DNA of 64,000 nt from Embleya sp045207785 (GTDB lineage: Bacteria; Actinomycetota; Actinomycetes; Streptomycetales; Streptomycetaceae). Under the pieces are notes generated by a model that saw only the letters and a list, made by a program, of their open reading frames with translations, had not been told where the DNA came from and did not search any database. Positions 1 through 7,555 of the stretch are shown one piece after another. Both the position numbers and the translations under genes were made by a program. The DNA is taken from NCBI RefSeq assembly GCF_045207785.1, contig NZ_CP108776.1, positions 992,001 to 1,056,000 of the forward strand. Direction: 5' to 3'. Position 1 is the first letter of the stretch. The number at the start of each line of letters is the position of its first letter.

Positions 1-295
1 TCGCCACCTGGCACCACGTCTCGGTGCCTGGAACGCGATCCCGATCGCGGTCGCGGCCTTCGTCGCAGCGGTCGGCCTCGCGATGTGGGCGATGCCCACC
101 GTCAACGAGATCCCAGCCGAGTTCTCCGCCCCGGTGGTCTGGCGCTTCCGAATGGCCTCCCTCGGCATGCACGCCATCATCTGGACCACCTTCGGCCTCC
201 TCTTCGGCCTCCTCGCCGAACGAGTCCTCTTCCCCACCACCGAAGTCAACCAGCCGACACAAATCCCGGCACCACCGACCCCGGCCGGCGTTTGA
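1..295 (+). CDS. cbtA: CbtA-like cobalt transporter, C-terminal part
   Basis: This is the 3' end of a gene that begins before the window, read in the frame starting at base 2. The last 97 residues hold two hydrophobic stretches (AIPIAVAAFVAAVGLAMWAM and MHAIIWTTFGLLFGLLAERV) joined by a loop with PAEFSAPVVWRFRMAS. That loop and the final helix are typical of CbtA, a predicted cobalt transporter membrane subunit that usually works with CbtB. The stop codon TGA lies inside the first copy of the 22-bp repeat array, so the final residues PAGV are encoded by the repeat. Family assignment rests on recalled motifs and is fairly strong; a role in cobalt uptake is family knowledge only. Confidence 0.7.
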   Translation, partial: RHLAPRLGAWNAIPIAVAAFVAAVGLAMWAMPTVNEIPAEFSAPVVWRFRMASLGMHAIIWTTFGLLFGLLAERVLFPTTEVNQPTQIPAPPTPAGV

Positions 296-511
296 GACCA
301 ACCCCTTCAAGCCCGGCCGGCGCTTGAGGCCAAGCAGCCCGGCCGGCGTTTGAGGCCACCCAGCCCGGCCGGCGCTTGAGGCCACCCTTCAAGCCCGGCC
401 GGCGTTTGAGGCCAAGTAGCCCGGCCGGCGCTTGAGGCCACCCTTCAAGCCCGGCCGGCGTTTGAGGCCAAACAGCCCGGCCGGCGTTTGAGGCCAAGCA
501 GCCCGGCCGAC
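280..511 (+). repeat. Repeat array A, eight 22-bp copies
   Basis: About eight direct copies of a CCCGGCCGGCGYTTGAGGCC unit, separated by 4-8 bases such as AAGCAG or ACCCTTCAAG. The first copy supplies the stop codon of the CbtA-like gene. The array lies between that stop and the convergent stop of the AAA+ gene. The short, nearly identical spacers rule out a CRISPR array. Confidence 0.9.
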
Positions 512-522
512 CCCATGCGCGT

Positions 523-2088
523 TCAGTCCCCCATGAACACGACCCGCCGCGTCCCCGTCGCCCCCGGCGTCGCAGCCGTCTGCGCCGACCGCCCCGCCGG
601 AACCGCACGCTCGCGACCCCACGCCCGGATCTCCTCGATCTTCTCGGGGTTGGTCCGGCTGAACGGCGACGTGTTGGCGAACGTATCCCGGACGAAGGAC
701 GGCGTCAGCACAGTGGCACCGCCGCGCAACAGGATCTCCGCGCCCACCTCATGCAGCGACGCCTCGATGTCGGAGCCGGCGAATCCGTCGGACAGGTCGA
801 CCAGGCGTTCGACCTCGTCCGGGTCCGGCCTCTGCTTCACGTACCGCTCGTAGTAGAGCTCGATGATCTCCTTGCGGTCCGCCGGATCGGGCAGGTCCAC
901 GAAGAACAGCTCGTCGAAGCGGCCCTTGCGGAGCAGCTCGGGCGGCAGACCGCGGACATCGTTCGCGGTGGCCACCACGAACGCGCGCGAGTCCGACTCC
1001 TGGAGCCAGAACAGGAATTGGCCGATGATCCGCTGCTGGACCCCGTTCGTGTCGTGCCCGCCGGACAGGCCCTTCTCGATCTCGTCGATCCACAGCACGC
1101 ACGGCGCGACCCGGTCTGCCGTCTCCAGGGCATCCCGCATCCGCCCCTCCGACTCGCCCAGGTACATCCCGTGAATGCTGGCCATGTCCAGGCGGTAGAG
1201 CGGGAGTTGCCACTGCGAGGCGATCGCCTTCGCGGACAGCGACTTGCCGCACCCGGGCACGCCGACCAGTAACACCCCGCGCGGCGGCCGAAGTCCGGTG
1301 CCGCGCAGGTCGGCGTGCATGAGTTCGTGCTTGCGGCCCAGCCAGTCGCGCAGGTTGCTCAGGCCGCCGATCGTGTAGTCGTCGTTCTTGAGCTGCACCC
1401 GTTCCAGGCCCGCGAGATCGCTGAAGATCCGGTCCTTGGAGCGCGCGAGCGCGAGCACGTCGTCCTGTTCGACCGATCCCTTGGCGACCAGCGTGGCCAT
1501 CAGGTTGACCGCTTCGCCCTCGGTCACGCCCTGAAGGAACTCGGCGGCCTTGCGCGCGTCGTCCTGGGTCCAGGCGATCGGGACCACGCCGTGGTGGTCG
1601 GACAGGAAGGAGTCGATGGTGGCGTACATCTCGGCGGCGTCCGGCAGATCGAGCTTGAGGCTCATGCCCAGGCGTTGCAGGCCGCTCCAGATCGGCTTGT
1701 CGGTGATCAGCACGATGCTGCCCGCGTTGGCGTCGGCCAGCCGGGCCAGTTCGGCGACGTGCCGCGTGAACGGGGTGTCCGTGTCCAGGTCGTCGGGGTC
1801 GACCAGGACCAGTGTGGCCTGCGCGCGGCCGGTGAACTGGGCCGCGGCGAACTCCATCGCGCCGGTGAGCGAGCGGTCGTCCTGCACGGTGACGTTGGAC
1901 CGGAGGTCGCGCAGTCCCGTGGCGCGAGTGTAGATCCAGAACGGCAGGTTGCTGCGGCGGGCTTGGGTCGCGATCTCCCTGACCATGCGCAATGCTCGCG
2001 GTTGCTCGATGGTGCGGAGGCCGATCACCGGGACTCTGGCCGTGAGGTAGTTGTCCAGGTCGGCCCGGCATTCGGCGTAGTTCGACAT
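523..2088 (-). CDS. Ycf46-like AAA+ ATPase
   Basis: A 521-residue single AAA+ ATPase. Residues 1-220 form a divergent N-terminal domain. The AAA core follows: GGLSNLRDWL (241-250), Walker A GVPGCGKS (276-283), Walker B VLWIDE (331-336), sensor-1 Asn in TAND (374-377), and arginines in LLRKGRFDE near 387-392. The order GGLxNLxxWL, GVxGCGKSLxAKA, APCVLWIDEIEKG closely matches the Ycf46/FtsH-like AAA family of cyanobacteria and actinobacteria. These are presumed remodelling ATPases with no settled role. The ATG is preceded by AAGGAG at good spacing. It is last in a minus-strand gene set, separated from the 182-aa gene by repeat array B, so it may be partly uncoupled from it. The C-terminal 40 residues are Ala/Thr-rich and probably disordered. 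Substrate unknown. Confidence 0.85.
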   Translation of the reverse strand: MSNYAECRADLDNYLTARVPVIGLRTIEQPRALRMVREIATQARRSNLPFWIYTRATGLRDLRSNVTVQDDRSLTGAMEFAAAQFTGRAQATLVLVDPDDLDTDTPFTRHVAELARLADANAGSIVLITDKPIWSGLQRLGMSLKLDLPDAAEMYATIDSFLSDHHGVVPIAWTQDDARKAAEFLQGVTEGEAVNLMATLVAKGSVEQDDVLALARSKDRIFSDLAGLERVQLKNDDYTIGGLSNLRDWLGRKHELMHADLRGTGLRPPRGVLLVGVPGCGKSLSAKAIASQWQLPLYRLDMASIHGMYLGESEGRMRDALETADRVAPCVLWIDEIEKGLSGGHDTNGVQQRIIGQFLFWLQESDSRAFVVATANDVRGLPPELLRKGRFDELFFVDLPDPADRKEIIELYYERYVKQRPDPDEVERLVDLSDGFAGSDIEASLHEVGAEILLRGGATVLTPSFVRDTFANTSPFSRTNPEKIEEIRAWGRERAVPAGRSAQTAATPGATGTRRVVFMGD

Positions 2089-2114
2089 GCGCTTCTCCTT
2101 GTCCGGGCGGGGGT

Positions 2115-2193
2115 GGCCTCAAGCGCCGACCGGGCTGGTGGCCTCAAACGCCGGCCGGGCTTGAAGGACTTGTCCTCAAACGCCGGACGGGCT
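2115..2193 (-). repeat. Repeat array B, three copies
   Basis: Three copies of the 22-bp repeat in minus orientation (2115-2136, 2140-2161, 2172-2193), between the 182-aa gene and the AAA+ gene, just upstream of the latter's ribosome binding site. The first two belong to the GGCCTC variant and the third to the GTCCTC variant, so both subfamilies sit side by side. Confidence 0.85.
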
Positions 2194-2215
2194 GGATTGG
2201 TCGGGGTGGGGGTGT

Positions 2216-2764
2216 TCAGGTTTGGGGGCGGATTATGCGGCGGGTGGGGGTTGTCGGGTTGTGGGTCCAGGCTTCTGTGGGTGGGGGCTGGGCTGTCAGG
2301 GGGTTGTCGCGGAGGGAGCGGCGGCGGGATTCGATGTGGCGGGGGTCGGTGCCGGTGGATTTGAGGTGGTCCAGGCTTTGTTCGAGCTGGGTCTGGAGGT
2401 CCTGGATCTGGTCGTCGACCATGGTGATCAGTCGGCTGCGCAGGTCCTCGGGCAGGCTCGGGTGTGCGGCGAGTGAGCGGATCGTGGCCAGGCCCGCGCG
2501 GGACTGGCCGAGGACGCGCCCGTAGGAGAAGTCGTCCGCGGCGATGCCGAGCGCCGCGGTCATCGCGTTCGCCCAGCTCTGGAGTCGGTTCGAGAGCGCG
2601 TCGACGATCCGCGCCTGCAACCGCTCCCATGTATCGACCGGGAAGTCCGCCGGGGCGAGCATCGGAAGGCCGGTCGGGTCCACGTTGGCGCCGCAGGCCC
2701 ACGGTTCCAGGAACGCCGCCCAGGCGTGGTACGGACCGCCGTCGGCCCACAGTCCCGGGCTCAC
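2216..2764 (-). CDS. Conserved hypothetical protein of AAA+ operon
   Basis: A 182-residue soluble protein with no family I recognise. The start is placed at a GTG whose last bases overlap the TGA of the preceding 62-aa gene (GTGA), which implies translational coupling; a longer reading frame runs on upstream but would overlap that gene completely. The protein opens with a Trp-rich stretch (GLWADGG, HAWAAFLEPWACG), then a mostly helical middle with an RLITMVDDQIQDLQTQLEQS segment (about residues 125-145) that could form a short coiled coil, and ends in a basic, Pro/Thr-rich tail. By position it is a partner of the 590-aa membrane protein and the Ycf46-like ATPase. No catalytic motif is visible. 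Confidence 0.7.
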   Translation of the reverse strand: MSPGLWADGGPYHAWAAFLEPWACGANVDPTGLPMLAPADFPVDTWERLQARIVDALSNRLQSWANAMTAALGIAADDFSYGRVLGQSRAGLATIRSLAAHPSLPEDLRSRLITMVDDQIQDLQTQLEQSLDHLKSTGTDPRHIESRRRSLRDNPLTAQPPPTEAWTHNPTTPTRRIIRPQT

Positions 2765-2949
2765 CGGTCCGCGCTCGGACGGCGCACGATCAGCTCGCCC
2801 GGCGGCAGCGGTTCCCAGTCGGGCAGGCCCTCGACGACCCGACGCAACCGCGAGGTCGTGCGCTCCCGCGTGGGCCCGGGAGTGGCCGCCCACAGCGGCT
2901 CGGCCACCCTTCGGCGCGGCGGTTCGGCGGGTGGTGGTGGCGTCGTCAT
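2761..2949 (-). CDS. Small proline-rich protein of AAA+ operon
   Basis: A 62-residue protein too short for many gene finders. It begins MTTPPPPAEPP and ends with a compact motif, LPDWEPLPPGELIVRRP. Its ATG overlaps the TGA of the upstream 590-aa gene (ATGA) and its own TGA overlaps the GTG of the 182-aa gene (GTGA). These two 4-base overlaps are the main evidence that it is a real gene in a tightly coupled three-gene block. Function unknown; a linker or adaptor peptide for the neighbouring ATPase is a guess. Confidence 0.65.
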   Translation of the reverse strand: MTTPPPPAEPPRRRVAEPLWAATPGPTRERTTSRLRRVVEGLPDWEPLPPGELIVRRPSADR

Positions 2950-4718
2950 GATCCGGTCCCCTCGGTCGACACGGTGCGTCCCTCGTACGGTGTGGCCGCG
3001 TGGCCCGCGGTCGCCAGCCCCGCGATCATCTGCCGGAGTTCCCCGGCCACCCTGTCGGCCGCCTCGAACCGGGTCTGCCAGTCGGTCAACTCGGCCCGGG
3101 CGCCCCGCAGATGCTGGATCGACTCCTGCTTGGCGGCCTCGAGGGTCCGGCGGGCGACGTCCTGCCGGGCCACCGCGCTGTGGTACCGGCTGTACAGGAC
3201 CGTGGCCGCCACCCCGCCCACCACCAGCGCGGCCACCAGCGCGAACGCGATGTTGAAGCCGCCGATCAGGACGAGCACACCGACCACGATCGCGACGGGC
3301 ACCAGGGCCGCGCGCCTCCAGTCGAAGCCGAGCGAGTCCACGAACGGCTTCGACTGCCGGTCCCAGTGCTCGCCGAGCGAATGCTCCAAATGCTCCAGCG
3401 GTTCGCTGAACGACCCGGACCACGGCGGCAGCGCGAAGGTCTGCGCGCCGACGCCGTGCGACGTCGCGAAATACGCCCCGACCTGCTGGGGCAGCGCCGA
3501 CCGGTAGTCGCGCGCGAAGCCCTCGTGTGCCTGGGTGAACCAGCCGTGGCAGGCCGCGACCGACAGTCGCTGGGTCGCCGCGGAGGCGCCGATCGCCGCG
3601 GGGTTGAGCGCGGCGGTGGTCTGCACCGTGAGGTAGTCCAGCGTCTCGTCGAGCGACGCGGCGTCCACATCGGCCGCGTTCCGGGCCGCGGCCAGGTCGC
3701 CGTCGTGGTCGACGACCGCCTGCTGCAAGGCGAGTTCGCGGCGCAGCGGCAGTTCCTCGTTGTCGTACTCGGAGACCAGCCGGTCGAGAATGTCGTCGAC
3801 CGCGTCCTCGATCCGGTCCGAGGGCACGTCCTCGCGCGCCATCATCGCGGTGTACTTGTCGAGCACCGCCTGTTGCGCGCGCGCCGCCGCGAGCACGGCG
3901 TCCAGCTGCGGCCATTCCGGGCAGACTCCGGCCAGGCGCGGGAACTCGGCCTGAGTGGAGGGGCCGCGCAAGCTGTCGATCTCGGCCCGCCAGCGGGTGA
4001 TCTGGGCTTCCTCGCCGGCGGCGTCGGCGAGCAGTTTGTCGCGCCAGCCGTCGAGGGTCTCGCGCAGCAGTTCGCGCCCGGCGGGGCCGAACGCGCCCTG
4101 GGAGATGGATTCGAGGATGACCGCGAACTCGCGGCCGAGCGCGGCGGGGTCCTGGGCACCGAGGTAGTGCCGCAGCCAGCGGACCGCGACCGGCTGCCGG
4201 CCCTGGCGGCGTAACACGAGGGCGAAGAACAGCGAAGTGCGGTCCGGGGCGCGGCGAAACGCCTCCTCGACGGCGCGGGCGCACAGGGTGGGGTCGTCCG
4301 CGGACCACGCGGCGAGCCCGATCAGTGCCGGGGCGAGCCAGTAGCGCGGCGTCTGGATCATGAGCTGTTCGCCCACGCTGCGCACGGTTTCCTCGGAGAC
4401 CAGGCCGGTGTCGAAGGCCTGGAGCATGCCGACGGCGGTCCGGCGCACGGTCTTGTAGTGGCCGTACTCGTGGTCGACCGTGTCCTGGATGACGCCGATC
4501 TTCGTCTCGGCCCGCTGGACGTTGGCGGTCAGCGTGGCCTGCTCGACGAAGGCGAGGAAGTCGGCGCGCAGCTGCTGGAGTTCGGTGCGGGTCTGCTGCT
4601 GGGCGTGGCCGACCGCGGCCACCTCGCCCGCGACCACGCCGACCTGCTCGCCGAGCCGGACCACGAGGGTGTTCATGTGATCGACTTGGCTCCGCAGGTG
4701 GTAGTCCACCTCGGTCAT
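2946..4718 (-). CDS. Membrane-anchored coiled-coil protein
   Basis: A 590-residue protein. Residues 8-80 are rich in heptad-like Leu/Val with Gln and Glu and probably form a coiled coil. The middle (about 90-460) is helical and has no motif I know. Two adjacent hydrophobic segments near 471-490 and 491-509 form a membrane hairpin, followed by a helical cytoplasmic tail (513-575). There is no signal peptide. It overlaps the 62-aa gene by ATGA and lies 66 bases downstream of the 162-aa gene on the same strand. The hairpin close to the C-terminus with a large cytosolic N-terminal region suggests a scaffold at the membrane, perhaps acted on by the Ycf46-like ATPase encoded downstream. That is inference; no homologue of known function is recognised. 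Confidence 0.75.
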   Translation of the reverse strand: MTEVDYHLRSQVDHMNTLVVRLGEQVGVVAGEVAAVGHAQQQTRTELQQLRADFLAFVEQATLTANVQRAETKIGVIQDTVDHEYGHYKTVRRTAVGMLQAFDTGLVSEETVRSVGEQLMIQTPRYWLAPALIGLAAWSADDPTLCARAVEEAFRRAPDRTSLFFALVLRRQGRQPVAVRWLRHYLGAQDPAALGREFAVILESISQGAFGPAGRELLRETLDGWRDKLLADAAGEEAQITRWRAEIDSLRGPSTQAEFPRLAGVCPEWPQLDAVLAAARAQQAVLDKYTAMMAREDVPSDRIEDAVDDILDRLVSEYDNEELPLRRELALQQAVVDHDGDLAAARNAADVDAASLDETLDYLTVQTTAALNPAAIGASAATQRLSVAACHGWFTQAHEGFARDYRSALPQQVGAYFATSHGVGAQTFALPPWSGSFSEPLEHLEHSLGEHWDRQSKPFVDSLGFDWRRAALVPVAIVVGVLVLIGGFNIAFALVAALVVGGVAATVLYSRYHSAVARQDVARRTLEAAKQESIQHLRGARAELTDWQTRFEAADRVAGELRQMIAGLATAGHAATPYEGRTVSTEGTGS

Positions 4719-4784
4719 GGGTCCTCCATGGGCATGAAAAGTGTGCGTGTGACGATCGGGCGCGCCGGACCCGCCGGGCGCGCG

Positions 4785-5273
4785 TCAGGGGCGGACGACC
4801 GAGCCGTCCTCGAGGACCGGGACCAACATGCCGCCGGCGTAGACCTCGACGTACGCGTAGGCACCGGAGCGAACGAGCATGCGGGCCGGCCCGAACGGGT
4901 CCGGCAACCGGTCGGCGAGGGTGTAGTGGGCCACGATCCGGTGCGTCAGATCGAGTTGGTGGTCGATGTACGGTGCGCCGAGGAAGCACACGGCGACGAA
5001 GCCCTGCGGTACGCCGCCGAAGGAGGTCGCGTACGTCTCCCGGATCCAGTCGACCAGTTCCTCGCCGGCCCGGTCGTCGAGGCGCGCGTCGAGTCGGCGT
5101 ACCGCGTCGAGGAGTTCGGCGCTGCGCGGCTTGAGCAGCTCGGTCGAAAGCGCGTGCGGTGCCGGGGCGTTCGTCGCGCCGACGCGGGCGCCCGTGGCCG
5201 CGGTCGGGCCCGCCGTGGTGCTCTGCGTCCGGTTCGGACGCACGACCCGGCGTGGCGGTTCGTTGTATCCCAT
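4785..5273 (-). CDS. Conserved hypothetical protein, first gene of AAA+ operon
   Basis: A 162-residue protein. The start at MGYNEPP is chosen because a GGGGGG purine run lies just upstream and the longer reading frame has a low-complexity N-terminus. Residues 1-45 are Thr/Ala/Pro-rich and probably disordered. The rest is a compact domain with the segments EELVDWIRETYATSFGG and VAVCFLGAPYIDHQLDL, then a hydrophobic strand region ending GGMLVPVLEDGSVVRP. I do not recognise the family. It is the promoter-proximal gene of the minus-strand set and diverges from the caspase-like gene across a 286-bp gap, so the two may share regulation. Confidence 0.7.
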   Translation of the reverse strand: MGYNEPPRRVVRPNRTQSTTAGPTAATGARVGATNAPAPHALSTELLKPRSAELLDAVRRLDARLDDRAGEELVDWIRETYATSFGGVPQGFVAVCFLGAPYIDHQLDLTHRIVAHYTLADRLPDPFGPARMLVRSGAYAYVEVYAGGMLVPVLEDGSVVRP

Positions 5274-5559
5274 GGATCCCCCCGAGCTGTCGGCCGCGTT
5301 CCGACCGTTTCGTGAACCGACGTGCGATTCCCGGCCGTCGCTTCCTACTCGCATTTTCTACCGTCGCTTACCGCCATCGGCTTCCCGACCGCCGCTTCCA
5401 ACCATCACCCGTCGGGTTTAGAAGGATAGTGATGGCACACCAACTTTATGGAGCAATGCCACGATCGGGGGACGCGCGCCCGGGACCCGCCCCGAAGCCG
5501 CCCCGACCTCGCCCGGTATCGCCGTGATCGGCGCGGATCCGAGCTGCCAGACTCTGCGC

Positions 5560-7449
5560 ATGGGGACCGTCTACGCACTTCTGGTGGGAATCGACGACTA
5601 TCCGGATCCGCTGCACGCCGCCCTGCGCGGGTGTGTCAACGACATCCGGGCGGTTCGGGTCTGGCTCGACGAGCGACTGGAAACACCACTGTCCATCGTC
5701 GAGTTGCCGAACGACAAGGCCACTTCGGAATCGGTTGTGGCGGGTATTCGTGATCATCTGGGCCAGGCCGGGCCGGACGACGTCGCACTGTTGTGGTACT
5801 CCGGCCACGGAACCGAGTTGGAAATCGCCGATCCGGCACACGAGTTCATCGAGGCGACCGGCAGATGTCAGGCGCTGGTCTGCTTCGATGGTCCGCTGCT
5901 CGACAAGGAGCTCGGCGCGCTGCTCGACGCGGTCTCCGCGACGGGGGCGCACACGGTCGCGGTGCTCGACTGCTGTTTCGCCGGCGGCGCCACAAAGGCG
6001 GCGTCCGATCTCACCGCCCGGTTCGTGCCGCCGGATCCGAGCTGGCGGACTCGGGACGGCGCGGCCTGCGCCGTCGCGGCGGACTCGTCCGGCCCGTCCC
6101 GGCACGTCCTGCTCGCGGCGAGCCAGGTGCACGAACAGGCATACGAGGACGAGTTCGCCGGCGACGCGCACGGGCTGTTCACACACGGGCTGCTGCACGC
6201 GCTGCGCGCGGCGGCGCCCGGCGCCTCGTATCGCGATGTGCTGGCGGCGGCATACGGCCGGGTTCGGGCCGCGACCGACTACCAGCACCCGTTGGTGCAG
6301 CCGACCGAGCCGGGTGGTGCGGCCGACCGGCCCGTGCTCGGCGGCGCCATCGCGCGCCCGCGCGGGCCGCACCTGCTTCGGTACGGCCGGCGGCACGGCT
6401 GGGAGGTCGACTGCGGTCGCGCGCACGGACTGCCGGCCGGGGCCGGCGGCACCGAGTTCACCGTCGTCGGGGATGCCGGAACCGCCGCAGGCCAGGCCGT
6501 GGTCCGGGCCGAACGGGTCGAGCCCGCACGAACATTGGTGCGACCGCTCGACGATGAGCCGGATCGGGACCGGGCCCATCCGGTCGCGCTGTCCGCGCTT
6601 GCCCTCGCGCCGTGCGCGGTCACGGTCGAGGGTGGCGACCCGGCGCTCTCGGCCGCGATCGCGGCGCGGCCGCTGCTGCGGCTCGCGGAACACGGCGCTC
6701 TCGGCGCCGACCTGGGCTTTCGGGTAGCGGTCGAGGACGGCGTGGCGCAGGTCCTGCGCCGGGACGGCTCGCTCGCGGTTGCCCCGTTGCCGCCCGAGCG
6801 GGTCCCGGACTGCCTGGCGCACCTGGCCCGTTGGCACACGCTGCGCGATCTGGAGAATCCGGCGTCGGCACTGACCTCGCACGTGGACGTCGAGATCCAC
6901 GCGTGGTCCGGCGAACGTGTACTGCCGGACGGGGGCGGCGAGTTCGTACGCGCGTACGCCGAGCCGGAACCCGGGTTCGAGCCACAGGTGTCGATCCGAA
7001 TCGTCAACCGCTCACAGGTCCGGCTGTGGTGCGTGCTGATCGACCTGACCGACAGCTACGCGGCGCACACCGCGCTGTATCCCGGCCACTTCGTCGGCGC
7101 CGGCCGGACCGGGTTCGCGCTGGACGGCGAGCCGATCCAGCTGTCGCTGCCGGCGTCGCGCCCGGTGGTGCCGGGGGCGTCGGTCTGCGACTGGCTCAAA
7201 CTCGTGGTCGCCGAAGGCGAGTTGAGCACCGTCCCGTTCCACCTGGACCCGTGGGACCCGTACGCGCCGGTCGGCGCGCGCGGCGCCGATCCGGTGACCG
7301 CGACCGGCGTGCTGCGACTCACCGGGCCGGCGGGTACCAAGGATCTGGGCGCGGCCCGTTCCTCGCCCGGCCATTGGGCCACCCGGACGTTCGCGCTGCG
7401 CACCGTAGTCCCGGACCGACCGTCGGGGGTCAGTGGCCCAGGTGGGTGA
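5560..7449 (+). CDS. Caspase-like (C14) cysteine protease
   Basis: A 629-residue protein with an N-terminal caspase fold. It opens YALLVGIDDYPD and has the catalytic His in WYSGHG (His83) and the nucleophile Cys in LDCCFAGG (probably Cys139), with a helical CVNDIRAVRVWL segment between. About residues 330-620 form a second, beta-rich region containing VLIDLTDSYAAHTALYPGHF, similar to the accessory C-terminal domains of bacterial metacaspases. There is no signal peptide, so it is probably cytosolic. The dyad is intact, so it should be active. It is transcribed away from the AAA+ set and towards the RES/macro operon. The start is ATG at 5560; an in-frame GTG at 5524 is possible, and neither has a strong Shine-Dalgarno sequence. 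Bacterial caspase-like proteins often act in defence-associated cell death. Confidence 0.85.
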   Translation: MGTVYALLVGIDDYPDPLHAALRGCVNDIRAVRVWLDERLETPLSIVELPNDKATSESVVAGIRDHLGQAGPDDVALLWYSGHGTELEIADPAHEFIEATGRCQALVCFDGPLLDKELGALLDAVSATGAHTVAVLDCCFAGGATKAASDLTARFVPPDPSWRTRDGAACAVAADSSGPSRHVLLAASQVHEQAYEDEFAGDAHGLFTHGLLHALRAAAPGASYRDVLAAAYGRVRAATDYQHPLVQPTEPGGAADRPVLGGAIARPRGPHLLRYGRRHGWEVDCGRAHGLPAGAGGTEFTVVGDAGTAAGQAVVRAERVEPARTLVRPLDDEPDRDRAHPVALSALALAPCAVTVEGGDPALSAAIAARPLLRLAEHGALGADLGFRVAVEDGVAQVLRRDGSLAVAPLPPERVPDCLAHLARWHTLRDLENPASALTSHVDVEIHAWSGERVLPDGGGEFVRAYAEPEPGFEPQVSIRIVNRSQVRLWCVLIDLTDSYAAHTALYPGHFVGAGRTGFALDGEPIQLSLPASRPVVPGASVCDWLKLVVAEGELSTVPFHLDPWDPYAPVGARGADPVTATGVLRLTGPAGTKDLGAARSSPGHWATRTFALRTVVPDRPSGVSGPGG

Positions 7450-7555
7450 AACCCGCCCACGCGGTCAGGTCGTCCGGGTCGAGCGCGCCGGCCCGCCGGA
7501 TCAGCTCGGCGGGCAGGTCGGCCGGCACCTCCCGAGCCGGGGCCGGCGGCGATCA
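7430..7555 (-). pseudogene. Out-of-frame CHAT C-terminal relic
   Basis: Reading the minus strand from 7552 down to the TGA at 7432-7430 gives REVPADLPAELIRRAGALD followed by PDDLTAWAGFTHLGH. The ending W-A-G-F-x-H-x-G is the standard C-terminus of actinobacterial TPR-CHAT proteins; the CHAT gene at 52.6 kb in this window ends RWAGFIHSGW. It lies in a different frame from the TPR gene immediately upstream and has no start of its own. It is best read as the surviving tail of a deleted CHAT domain. It overlaps the end of the caspase-like gene on the other strand. Confidence 0.65.

Noticed and set aside
280..511. Regular repeats resembling a CRISPR array
   Set aside because: Spacers are only 4-8 bases, nearly identical, and no cas gene is near. 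Similar arrays occur at many gene ends.
5274..5559. A defined promoter between the 162-aa gene and the caspase gene
   Set aside because: Some A/T-rich hexamers such as TATGGA and TAGTGA exist, but no -35/-10 pair with good spacing could be settled.
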